A DNA stretch of 64,000 nucleotides, taken from NCBI RefSeq assembly GCF_037658235.1, contig NZ_JBBJLN010000005.1, forward strand, positions 233,489 through 297,488. Direction: 5' to 3'. Shown one piece after another: positions 17,572-25,067 of the stretch. The notes under the pieces were generated by a model. That model was given only the letters and a program-made list of their open reading frames with translations, was not told where the DNA came from and searched no databases. The DNA is from Yunchengibacter salinarum. GTDB lineage: Bacteria; Pseudomonadota; Alphaproteobacteria; Sphingomonadales; Kordiimonadaceae. Each line of letters opens with the position of its first letter. Within the stretch, counting starts at the first letter, position 1. Position numbers and translations under genes: made by a program.

Positions 17572-18188
17572 AGCGTCCGCCTTTCAAAAGGGGCGAGAAG
17601 CGCCGCGGCGCCGCTTTCCCGGATCGGATCGCCGCACGGATCGCCGTCCCCCCGCGCACTGTAAAGGCGGGCCAGCACCATCAGCAGCGCCTGCCGGATC
17701 AGCGCGGGCACGGCGTTCCAGTCGGCTCCGAAACCGGCGGTAACGGTAAGCCGGATGCCCCCGCGCCGCACACCGGGCCGGGGCAAACCCGCCCCGATGG
17801 GGGACAGCACCGGGGAAAGACCCGGCGTCAGGCGATACCGATCGGGGCCGATGGTGCGGTCCACGCCCGCCCGGTCGGTGACCAGCAGGCGACTGACCGC
17901 CGAAACCGGGCGCACCGGCAGCCGCACATCGCCAATGACCGGCCCGCGCCCGCTCAGCCGGTAAGATGCCCGTGCCGGTGAAGACCGGGGCGACCAGCCA
18001 TTCAGCGTGATCACCAGGCTGCGATCGGTCAGGATCAGGCCGGTGCGGCGCTCCACCATATCCCGCGCGGCGGGGATAAGCGCGGCCAGGGCACCGTCCT
18101 CTCCGTCATGCTCGATGCGCAGATGTTCCCGCACCTCGGCCAGCAGAAGCGGCTCGTTCAGCGGGGGCGACAGGGTCTTGATATCCAT
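17568..18188 (-). CDS. Head-tail connector/adaptor (gp6-like)
   Basis: The 206-residue protein begins LSPPLNEPLLLAEVREHLRI and continues with ALAALIPAARDMVERRTGL, the conserved start of phage gp6-like connectors. VTAGFGADWNAVPALIRQAL lies near residue 152, and the ending LYSARGDG is also typical. It binds under the portal. AAAGG precedes the ATG at 18188. Gene order matches RcGTA g6. Confidence 0.85.
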   Translation of the reverse strand: MDIKTLSPPLNEPLLLAEVREHLRIEHDGEDGALAALIPAARDMVERRTGLILTDRSLVITLNGWSPRSSPARASYRLSGRGPVIGDVRLPVRPVSAVSRLLVTDRAGVDRTIGPDRYRLTPGLSPVLSPIGAGLPRPGVRRGGIRLTVTAGFGADWNAVPALIRQALLMVLARLYSARGDGDPCGDPIRESGAAALLAPFERRTL

Positions 18189-18192
18189 GACT

Positions 18193-18477
18193 CTACCTTT
18201 CCTGAAGGCGCAGGGTCAGCGCGCGTTCCATCACGCGGCCATGATCCGTCTCCACTCGGCAGACCAGCCGGTACCGGTACCCGGCACGCCCGCCGCGCAC
18301 ACTGACCCCGCGCCGCAGGCCATTTTCCAGAAACCGATCGATGGTCACATGGTCCGCCCCTTCGGGCATGACGGACCAATGGGTGGCTGTGATCGCCTCA
18401 CCCACCTCCATCATGCCTGACCAGTCCAGGCTGTAATCCAGCGTGGCGGCTGGGTTCTTGTGGAACAGCGCCGTCAT
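18193..18477 (-). CDS. Small phage virion-associated protein, unknown family
   Basis: The protein of 94 residues has MEVGEAITATHWSVMPEGAD near residue 23 and GYRYRLVCRVETDHGRVMER near residue 66. It reads as a small immunoglobulin-like beta sandwich of the kind found in phage fibre or decoration accessories. Its ATG overlaps the previous stop as ATGA. Function is not known. Confidence 0.55.
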   Translation of the reverse strand: MTALFHKNPAATLDYSLDWSGMMEVGEAITATHWSVMPEGADHVTIDRFLENGLRRGVSVRGGRAGYRYRLVCRVETDHGRVMERALTLRLQER

Positions 18478-18938
18478 GCGGACACCCCGTCCCGCCCCAG
18501 CGCGAACCAGCCACCATTGGCGGGCTGCACGGAAAAGGCGCCATTGATGGCTTTCAGGCCGCCCCCGGCGGGGTCCAGCGTCTGCACACCCAGCAGGCGG
18601 TCCCCGGCGGCAAGCGCCCCGGCCTGCCCCAGCACAAAGACCAGATGACTGGCCGGGCCGATGGTCACCGGATCGCCGAAATCCACCGGATCGCTGTGAA
18701 GGGCGGCCCCGTCCGGCCCGCTGATGATGGCCTGTCCGCCAAGGGCGCGGGGGGCATAGTCGGCATCGGTCAACGCATGGTCGGCAATGTCGGACCAGAC
18801 CAGATCGGTCGCCAGGCCGGGTTGATAGGTGCCCGCCATCAGGCAGGCGGTAATGGGCCGGTTGGCCAGATCGCCCAGCGCGCCCCGCATCAGGCCGTCG
18901 ATCGCGCCGTCAAACAGGGTAAAGGGTTCCGTGGACAT
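18474..18938 (-). CDS. Phage virion-associated hypothetical protein
   Basis: The 154-residue protein resembles small phage structural proteins of the type 'L....GTY.P....D..W.DI....vt...Y....L.G'. It reads PITACLMAGTYQPGLATDLV, then DADYAPRALGGQAIISGPDG. No function is assigned to such proteins with certainty. GGGAGA precedes the ATG at 18938, and an intrinsic terminator lies only 15 bases further upstream. It overlaps the next gene by ATGA. Confidence 0.6.
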   Translation of the reverse strand: MSTEPFTLFDGAIDGLMRGALGDLANRPITACLMAGTYQPGLATDLVWSDIADHALTDADYAPRALGGQAIISGPDGAALHSDPVDFGDPVTIGPASHLVFVLGQAGALAAGDRLLGVQTLDPAGGGLKAINGAFSVQPANGGWFALGRDGVSA

Positions 18939-18952
18939 GAACTGTCTCCCAT

Positions 18953-18984
18953 GAAAAAAGCCCGCAGGCGGTCAGCCAGCGGGC
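18953..18984 (-). terminator. Intrinsic terminator within the phage-like cluster
   Basis: On the minus strand GCCCGC and GCGGGC flank a 13-base loop and are followed by TTTTTT. It ends 15 bases before the start at 18938, leaving no room for a promoter between them. Confidence 0.7.
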
Positions 18985-19021
18985 CGGTCTCGAACAAAAA
19001 TGGCCGTCAGAAATGACCGGA

Positions 19022-19366
19022 TCAGCCAAGGCGCAGGCTGCGCCTCCCCGGCACCAGGCGGTGCAATCGTGTGACGGACATGGGCACACCCGGCCCGGCA
19101 ATCGCCCCGCCCGGCCCGGCACCGGCACGCAGCCATCCCGTGGCAATACGTGGCGCCTGACCGGTTCGCGCCGCCGCACGACGCCGCCACAAGCGGTAGC
19201 GCAGAGCTTTGGACCCGGACAGCTTCACCCCCGCATGGGGCGTGGCCGGGCCAGACCGAAGCGGCACGAAACGTTGCCCGCCACGGGCCACGCGGGACAG
19301 GCGCATCGGGGCGGCCAGGGCGTTGCCAAGCGCCGCCGCGCCCAGCGGTTCCGCAAGGCCGCTCAT
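19022..19366 (-). CDS. Arginine-rich hypothetical phage protein
   Basis: The ORF of 114 residues starts at the ATG at 19366, which overlaps the previous stop by four bases. It is rich in Arg, Gly and Ala (ALRYRLWRRRAAARTGQAPR; ending LVPGRRSLRLG) and has no recognisable domain. The coupling to its neighbour and the following terminator support a real gene. The composition is also what a random frame in GC-rich DNA would give, so this remains uncertain. Confidence 0.45.
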   Translation of the reverse strand: MSGLAEPLGAAALGNALAAPMRLSRVARGGQRFVPLRSGPATPHAGVKLSGSKALRYRLWRRRAAARTGQAPRIATGWLRAGAGPGGAIAGPGVPMSVTRLHRLVPGRRSLRLG

Positions 19367-19674
19367 GCCCACACCCGTTGCGGCGTGGCGGGGGTGGTGA
19401 TCAGGGTGTCGGGCACGGTCTCAGCGAAAGTGCCGTCAGTACGCAAGTTAGCGTGAAAGCCCGGCGCCAGCGAAGCCGGGGCGATGACCTCGCCGGTGTC
19501 GGTGTCGATGGTCGCCGGGGTTTCCACCACGGGCACCGCCACTTCCAGCGCCCAGCCGGGGCCGCGTGTGCGCCAGACGGGGGCGCCCTCATCATCCACC
19601 GTGCGCGCCCATGGCAAGGCCGTGGCCATGTCCGCCTCGCTGTCGGCGTGCAGATAATAGTCGGTATAGGCCAT
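19363..19674 (-). CDS. Hypothetical protein following the tail fibre gene
   Basis: The 103-residue protein begins MAYTDYYLHADSEADMATAL and ends LITTPATPQRVWA, with an acidic middle (TIDTDTGEVIAPASLAPG). Small proteins with such a 'YYL.A.sea.m..aL' start are common in phages near fibre genes, but I do not know a role. The ATG overlaps the fibre stop (ATGA), and the gene is followed by another ATGA overlap. It may be a fibre chaperone or a virion decoration protein. Confidence 0.6.
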   Translation of the reverse strand: MAYTDYYLHADSEADMATALPWARTVDDEGAPVWRTRGPGWALEVAVPVVETPATIDTDTGEVIAPASLAPGFHANLRTDGTFAETVPDTLITTPATPQRVWA

Positions 19675-21266
19675 CAGAAATCTCCCCCGGTCAGGGTTTG
19701 CAGGGTGGCGTCATCCACCGCGCGGGGCGCATAGAGGAACGCCGCGATGGTGGTGCCGGGCTGGCCCTCACCGGTCAGGTTCTGGCCGCCGATTCCCATT
19801 TGCGTGGGGGCGGGAAACGGGGTGAAGGCGGTTTCCACCACGGCGGCCTGCCCATCCTTCACCAGCGCCAGCCGGTCGGCGCCATAGCTGAAGGCGATAC
19901 GGGTGCGGCCCCGTGTGCGGGTGAAGTTCAGGCTGGCTTCCGGTGTGCCGTCCCTCGTCCATGTCAGGCGGACAGTGGTATCGCTGACAAAGGCCAGCCA
20001 GAACCGATTGGAAGATTCCCCGCCATCCACATGAAACAGATTGCCACTCAACCCCGCATCCGTGTCGTCGAACTCAATGTAAACCGTGCCTTCATGGGGG
20101 TTGATCTGGGCCGCGAAATCATCGCCGCCGATGACCGCCAGATCGCCTTCATGGGTTACCTGTGCCGTATCGGTGGGGATATGGCTGGTGGCGAGTGCCC
20201 CCTCTTCCAGTTGCGCGCCCCAGAAATACAGGCCGCTGGCGCCGTCGCCCTGATAGGCCGTGCCACCGGAACCGTTCACATCCATGCCATAAATGGCGGA
20301 CCCTGACCCCGTATTATCGATGGTGACAGTCATGGTGCACCGATACCAGCCGCCGGGGTGCCCCGTGATGGTAGCGCTCGTTACATTCCCTGTCTGGCTG
20401 CTGACAACGCCCGCCTCAAGGTCGAAGAAAGTCCGCTGGCTGGCGGTGAGCACAGCGCCCGCCATGGAAATAAACGCGAAGCGCCGCCCTGCCGCCTTGA
20501 ACCATCCGCTTATGGTGATCGCATCACCCGCGCTGGCGGACATGGCCTGGCGCACGTCATGGCTGGCATCGCTGGTGTCCTCCACCAGCTTATCGGCGGT
20601 CATGGTGCCGTCCGGTGCGGTGGTGGCATCGGCTGTGACCGTGGTGTTGATCCTGGTCCAGTCCGCCGCGGCCAGGTCGGCGCTGTGGAGCAGCAGATTG
20701 GTGCGGCGGGGCTCGAACAGGGCGCCCGGCGCGGCGCGCTGGGGCGCGAAATCCAGCCGGAGCGTGTCGGCGGGCGCGCTGAGCAGGCGCCCGGCGGCGG
20801 TCAGCCGGGTGGCGCTGGTGGGTCGGGTCACGGCCAGCCCGGCGGGCACCCCGCCAGACAGCCCCGGCGCAGGCGCGCGCACCCCGTCCATCGCCGCGAA
20901 CGGCAGCCGAACAGTGAGCGGCCCCAGCAGGGTTTCAGGGTCCGCTTCCGCCTTGCCATCGATCAGGTCGGCGGTGGCGGCCACCATGACCTCGCCGGAG
21001 CCATCCAGCGACAGGGGCACGCCATCCCGGTGAAAGACGCCCGCCTGAAAGGTCTCGATCACCCGATCCCGGCCAATCCGATCCGGTGCCGTCAGCCTTC
21101 CCACGCCCACTTCATGATTTCCGGCGCCATCCAGCACCATGTAACGCACCGGCTGCCCTGTCTCATAAGCGGCCTGAAACCGGGCATGTCCCGGTACGGC
21201 CCCGGTCAGCACCAGCTCACCCGTGCCGATAGTGCCGGTATATTCTCGCAAACGGTTGGCCAGCAT
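19674..21266 (-). CDS. Tail fibre / adhesin-like virion protein with lectin-like domains
   Basis: The protein has 530 residues. The N-terminus LREYTGTIGTGELVLTGAVP, followed by HARFQAAYETGQPVRYMVLD, is a common fibre N-terminal module. Residues around 190 to 355 (FEPRRTNLLLHSADLAAADW ... GGWYRCTMTVTIDNTGSGS) look like a carbohydrate-binding jelly roll. A second jelly-roll or lectin-like part follows near residues 385 to 530 (GTVYIEFDDTDAGLSGNLFH). The gene lies between capsid and head-tail adaptor genes, not at the tail end where fibres usually are, so it might be a head fibre. An intrinsic terminator stands 27 bases before its start. Confidence 0.75.
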   Translation of the reverse strand: MLANRLREYTGTIGTGELVLTGAVPGHARFQAAYETGQPVRYMVLDGAGNHEVGVGRLTAPDRIGRDRVIETFQAGVFHRDGVPLSLDGSGEVMVAATADLIDGKAEADPETLLGPLTVRLPFAAMDGVRAPAPGLSGGVPAGLAVTRPTSATRLTAAGRLLSAPADTLRLDFAPQRAAPGALFEPRRTNLLLHSADLAAADWTRINTTVTADATTAPDGTMTADKLVEDTSDASHDVRQAMSASAGDAITISGWFKAAGRRFAFISMAGAVLTASQRTFFDLEAGVVSSQTGNVTSATITGHPGGWYRCTMTVTIDNTGSGSAIYGMDVNGSGGTAYQGDGASGLYFWGAQLEEGALATSHIPTDTAQVTHEGDLAVIGGDDFAAQINPHEGTVYIEFDDTDAGLSGNLFHVDGGESSNRFWLAFVSDTTVRLTWTRDGTPEASLNFTRTRGRTRIAFSYGADRLALVKDGQAAVVETAFTPFPAPTQMGIGGQNLTGEGQPGTTIAAFLYAPRAVDDATLQTLTGGDF

Positions 21267-21292
21267 GGCCGCTCTCCCGATTAAAGACGATC

Positions 21293-21319
21293 AAAAAAAG
21301 GGCGGCCCGTGGGCCGCCC
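21293..21319 (-). terminator. Strong intrinsic terminator after the capsid gene
   Basis: On the minus strand GGGCGGCC pairs perfectly with GGCCGCCC over a four-base loop, followed by seven T. It lies between the capsid stop at 21344 and the fibre start at 21266. Confidence 0.85.
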
Positions 21320-21343
21320 CGCCTTCATGGTCCGCGTCGCCGC

Positions 21344-22477
21344 CTAGGCCAGCGAGAAACGCACCAGTTTCAACGCCTGATCATTGACCAGCGCACCCCC
21401 CACCCGGCGGGTGGCGTAAAAGTGCACATAGGGCTTGTTGGAATAGGGATCGCGCAGCACGCGGGTTCCCGTGCGTTCCGCCAGCGTATAGGCGCGCCCA
21501 AGATTGCCAAAGGCGATGGACAGGCTGTCACTGGCGATATCGGGCATGTCCTCGCATTCCACCACCGGGTGGCCCAGCAGGCGATCGGGTTGGCCATCCG
21601 CCAGGCCGGGCCGCCAGATGAAGTTGCCGTCGCCGTCCTTGAACTTGCGCACCACGGCCAGGGTTTTGGAATTCATCAGAAATACCGCGCCCTGCCGGTA
21701 ACGGGGCTTCAGGCTGTGCACCAGATCCACCAGAATGTCCGCCGGGTCCGCACTGGCAAAGCCGCCGTCAACGCCGGTGGGCAGCACCTGCAGGGTACCG
21801 AAGGGGCGGGTATCGTCGCCGCTGGTGGACATCGGGGCCGTCAGAATGCCCCGAGGCTTGTTGATCCCGTCGCCATTGATGATGGCGGCGTTTTCCTGCA
21901 CGGCGAACTCTTCCGTTACCTCTTCAAGCAGCCAGCCCTCGGCATCGAACTGCATGTCGTCCAGCGCCCGCTGGGTGGCGGCGGCATTGGCATACAACTC
22001 GCCCGGCGTGATCGCCACTTCCTCCAGATTGGGCGTGGCGGTCTGGCTGCGGCCATCGGCCTCGCCCACCCAGCCGGACCCGGCGCCACCGGTGTTCACC
22101 AGCCGCTTGTAATCGCCGCTGGTCACCGTGCGAACGGTCACATGGCGGCGCAGCGGCGACAGGTCCACGAGCTGCTTTTCGATGGCGTGGTCGATCTCCT
22201 CCGGCACCGCATAGCCACCGTCGCCGCCGGTACTGGTGCTCAGGGCCTTGTGTTCCAGCGCGCGAATGCGGCTGTCATCCCCCTTGGCCAGAAAACCTTC
22301 AAGGAAGGCGGCCTTGTGTTCGGCGGCGGTGCCCGTGCCAGCCGGGCGCTCCGGCGCCGCATCGGGGCGGTCCAGGCGGGTTTCCAGTGTGTCCAGGCGG
22401 GATTTCAGGCTGTCCAGCCCTTCGGTGGCGGTTTCGGCATAGCCATCCACCGCCTGCTTCAGATCGGTCAGATCCAT
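21344..22477 (-). CDS. Major capsid protein, HK97 fold
   Basis: The protein has 377 residues from the ATG at 22477, which has GAAAGGA upstream. The first 60 residues form a coiled-coil delta domain (LTDLKQAVDGYAETATEGLD). The body has GGYAVPEEIDHAIEKQLVDL near residue 95, ENAAIINGDGINKPRGILT near 200, and FLMNSKTLAVVRKFKDGDGN near residue 272, followed by LLGHPVVECEDMPD. These are the hallmarks of HK97-type capsids in the GTA gp5 group. It follows the prohead protease, which would remove the delta domain. Confidence 0.92.
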   Translation of the reverse strand: MDLTDLKQAVDGYAETATEGLDSLKSRLDTLETRLDRPDAAPERPAGTGTAAEHKAAFLEGFLAKGDDSRIRALEHKALSTSTGGDGGYAVPEEIDHAIEKQLVDLSPLRRHVTVRTVTSGDYKRLVNTGGAGSGWVGEADGRSQTATPNLEEVAITPGELYANAAATQRALDDMQFDAEGWLLEEVTEEFAVQENAAIINGDGINKPRGILTAPMSTSGDDTRPFGTLQVLPTGVDGGFASADPADILVDLVHSLKPRYRQGAVFLMNSKTLAVVRKFKDGDGNFIWRPGLADGQPDRLLGHPVVECEDMPDIASDSLSIAFGNLGRAYTLAERTGTRVLRDPYSNKPYVHFYATRRVGGALVNDQALKLVRFSLA

Positions 22478-22502
22478 GGTATGTCCTTTCGGATGTGTAA
22501 TG

Positions 22503-22531
22503 AAAAAGCCGCTGTCCTTTTCGGCAGCGGC
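22503..22531 (-). terminator. Intrinsic terminator-like hairpin upstream of the capsid gene
   Basis: On the minus strand GCCGCTG pairs with CAGCGGC over a ten-base loop and is followed by TTTTT. It ends 26 bases before the capsid start. Confidence 0.65.
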
Positions 22532-22618
22532 GCGGCACACCGGCATCACACCGGCGGGCGCCTCGCCTCACGCGGGCGCCGAAATCGGGGGCTGTCTGTG
22601 TCAGCCCTGAAAAATGTG

Positions 22619-23335
22619 TCAGCCCTGGAAAATCCGTCGGCGGAGCGTGTCCCGCTCCGTGCGCAGCCGGTCGGTCAGACCCGCAAGCGCGGTGCCGTCC
22701 CTGTCCGGCATATCCACAAGTCCGCGCGCGCCCTTCGCGGTCACCGCACGGGCCTGACGGCGGGAAAATCCGGCCTGGCGCAGAATACGTTCCAGCCCGC
22801 GCGGGTCCGTGGGAACCGCATCCGCCCCATCGGCAGGCGGCGCCATATGGGCCGCTTTCAGCGCTGCCACGCGGGCCAGATCATTGGCGGGAAAAGTGAC
22901 CAGCGAAATTTCCATCAGATCCGCTCTGATGATGCAGCGCGCGCCGGTTTCGCTGTCCCGCTCGGCCTCACGGGTGATGAAGCCCACGCTGAGCCCGTCC
23001 AGCGCGCCCATGCACAGCAGATCCCAGGCTTCCGCGCCCCGCCCGGAGCGGGCAAGCCGCCCCTGCACGCCAAGGCCATGGGCATCTTCCGCCACCCGGT
23101 CGAAGCGGCCAATGGGGTCGCGCATATTATGCTGCCATAAAAGTTTCGGCAGGCCGGTTTTCAGGCTGTGGGAAAAAGCGCCGGGGCGGATGATGTCGCC
23201 GTCCCGATCCTGCCGGTCGAAAACGGCGCCATATCCCTCAAAACAGCGCGCACCATCATCGCGCGCGCGTGTTTCCAATGACAGCGCCAGATCCATCGTC
23301 TCATACGGTGCCATCCGCATCTCCTGATCGTGCAT
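22619..23335 (-). CDS. HK97-type prohead protease
   Basis: The 238-residue protein shows FEGYGAVFDRQDRDGDIIRP near residue 33, KLLWQHNMRDPIGRF near residue 64 with the catalytic histidine region, and GALDGLSVGF near residue 110 with the likely catalytic serine. ISLVTFPAND follows near residue 142. This order is typical of U35 prohead proteases, which cut the capsid delta domain. The C-terminal 70 residues (GLERILRQAGFSRRQARAVT) are a common extension. The start could be 23335, 23320 or 23314. Confidence 0.88.
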   Translation of the reverse strand: MHDQEMRMAPYETMDLALSLETRARDDGARCFEGYGAVFDRQDRDGDIIRPGAFSHSLKTGLPKLLWQHNMRDPIGRFDRVAEDAHGLGVQGRLARSGRGAEAWDLLCMGALDGLSVGFITREAERDSETGARCIIRADLMEISLVTFPANDLARVAALKAAHMAPPADGADAVPTDPRGLERILRQAGFSRRQARAVTAKGARGLVDMPDRDGTALAGLTDRLRTERDTLRRRIFQG

Positions 23336-23373
23336 GAAGGGACTCCCTGGGGTAAAAGGCCATGAAAAAGGGT

Positions 23374-24558
23374 TCAGTCCAGCGGCTCTGGCGGATAGCC
23401 AAGCGCCACGCGCTTTTCCCGATCGGTCAGGAAATCCGCCTCGGCGATGCGCTTGAACCGGTCGCCCCGGCGCGGTTCAAGCGCGGGAATGGCGTCGGTG
23501 TCGGCTTCCAGCCGCAGATCGCCGTCAAAACGGGGCACGAGCCAGCGATTCAACTGGCTCACCATATCACCCGCCAGCGGCAATATGGTGTCTTCCCACA
23601 GGCTCTGGCGGGCCTGGGCATAATTGGAAAAGGTCTGGCTGTCGGGCAGGCCCAGCACCTGCGGCGGCACACCGAATGCCATGGCGATTTCCCGTGCCGC
23701 CATGGTCTTGGCGCCCTGCCAGTCCATATCCTTGGGTGACAGGCCGGTTTCCTGCCATTGCAGCCCGCCTTCCAGCAAAAGCGGACGGCCCGCATTGTCC
23801 GGCCCGCTGACCCTGTCTTCCACCTGCTGGCGCAGATCGGCCACCTGCTCGGCGCTCAGGCCCGCTTCCTGCCCCGCCTGATAGAGCACCCCGGACGGCG
23901 TGCCGCCATTCTGAATCAGGGCCAGGTTCCAGCGCCCGCCTTCATTGTGCACATCAATGCTGCCCGCCGCCGGTTCCAGCGGCGCCAGCCCGTACCAGTC
24001 CGACAGCGGATTGAACGTGCGCCAATGCAGCACATCACCAGGCGCGAAACGGCGACGGGCCGCCGCCACCGTCTGCTCATAGCCCGCCGGAATACCGCCC
24101 GCGCCGGGGATGACCTTCATGCTGTCGGGGCGCAGGGTCCACAATTCATGAGGCCGCGCCCGATGCGGCCCCACGGCCAACGCATAGCCATTGCCCGCGA
24201 TCAGGTGATGCCCGGCCAGCGTGGTCAGAAACGCCTGCCGATCCATGCGCGGATTGGGCTGATCCAGCAGGGCCAGAAGGGGATGAGCAGTCACGGGATG
24301 GTCACCGCGCATCAGGCGCAGCGGCACACTGGCCACCCCACGGGCCACCAGCATCACGGCCCGGTACGCCACCACATTGCCCTGAAACCCCTCCCGCGCC
24401 AGGGAATCCAGCCGACGCGGCGTGGCCAACGCCGAATCCGGCCCCACCCGCGCCATGGCGGGCCGCATGGCCGAAGCCTTGACGGTCTCCGCCCCGCCGG
24501 TCGCCCGCCGCGCGCCGGAGCGGCCGCGGGCAGCATTCTGCCAGAATTTCCAACCCAT
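23374..24558 (-). CDS. Phage portal protein, HK97 type
   Basis: The portal of 394 residues starts at the ATG at 24558, preceded by AAGGA at seven bases; an ATG six bases upstream is too close. It has GNVVAYRAVMLVARGVASVP near residue 60, GNGYALAV near residue 120, RFAPGDVLHWRTFNPLSDWY near 175, and AREIAMAFGVPPQVLGLPD near 295. All are typical of the HK97/GTA gp3 portal family. The portal is the DNA gate of the head. A 509-base gap filled by the hairpin repeat array separates it from the large terminase gene, which is unusual for packaging genes. Confidence 0.92.
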   Translation of the reverse strand: MGWKFWQNAARGRSGARRATGGAETVKASAMRPAMARVGPDSALATPRRLDSLAREGFQGNVVAYRAVMLVARGVASVPLRLMRGDHPVTAHPLLALLDQPNPRMDRQAFLTTLAGHHLIAGNGYALAVGPHRARPHELWTLRPDSMKVIPGAGGIPAGYEQTVAAARRRFAPGDVLHWRTFNPLSDWYGLAPLEPAAGSIDVHNEGGRWNLALIQNGGTPSGVLYQAGQEAGLSAEQVADLRQQVEDRVSGPDNAGRPLLLEGGLQWQETGLSPKDMDWQGAKTMAAREIAMAFGVPPQVLGLPDSQTFSNYAQARQSLWEDTILPLAGDMVSQLNRWLVPRFDGDLRLEADTDAIPALEPRRGDRFKRIAEADFLTDREKRVALGYPPEPLD

Positions 24559-24623
24559 GGGCATATCCTTCCAAGATTGTTCGGGATGTCCCTTGGCGCG
24601 TCGCGCCAAGATTTTGTTTGATT

Positions 24624-25006
24624 TCACGCTTGGGTGCTGCGCACCCCGCTCCAAATGGGCGCCGCATGGGCGGCGGGGCGCGGTCGCGCCCTCCGCTCAT
24701 CCCGCGCGGTGGCGGGATGGCGGTAGAGACTCCTTTTCGCTCACGCAAGCGTGCTCTCGCACGCGCTCCGCGGGGGCGCCGCAGGGGCGGCGGGCCACGC
24801 TTGTGACCTCCGGCGCTGCCGTGGGGCAGCACCGGTAGAGGCTCTTTTTCGCTCACGCCTTGGCCGCTTACGCGGCCCGGCTCCGCGAGGGCGCCGCACA
24901 TGCGGCGGGGCGCGGTCGCGCCCGTGGTTTATCGCTCACGCCTTGGCCGCTTACGCGGCCCGGCTCCGCGGGGGCGCCGCATAAGCGGCGGGGCGCGGTC
25001 GCGCCC
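24624..25006 (+). repeat. Array of four multi-hairpin repeat units (locus 1)
   Basis: The gap between the terminase and portal genes (24559-25067) holds no convincing ORF. It holds four units, three of which begin CGCTCACGC (24738, 24850, 24933); the first begins TCACGC at 24624. Each unit has a first stem, the spacer CTCCGCG.GGGCGCCGC, a GCCGC/GCGGC stem, and mostly a GGCGCG/CGCGCC stem. The first stems differ but stay paired: GGGTGC/GCACCC (24632-24646), GCGTGC/GCACGC (24749-24764), GGCCGC/GCGGCC (24862-24877 and 24945-24960). Extra stems are CATCCCGC/GCGGGATG (24698-24719) and GCTGCC/GGCAGC (24815-24830). A sister array is at 58265-58576. Function is not known. Confidence 0.85.
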
Positions 25007-25067
25007 GTCGGTTAGATCTGTGTTTGGGTGGGGCCGTGTTGGATGAGTCCGTGTTCGTGCGGCGGGA

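Noticed and set aside
24559..25067. CRISPR array in the repeat gap
   Set aside because: The units are not separated by unique spacers of even length; they are variable multi-hairpin units. No cas gene is nearby.
24559..25067. Small proteins coded by the repeat array (arginine-rich frames)
   Set aside because: The frames follow the repeat words, have no ribosome binding sites, and differ between copies by frame-breaking changes.
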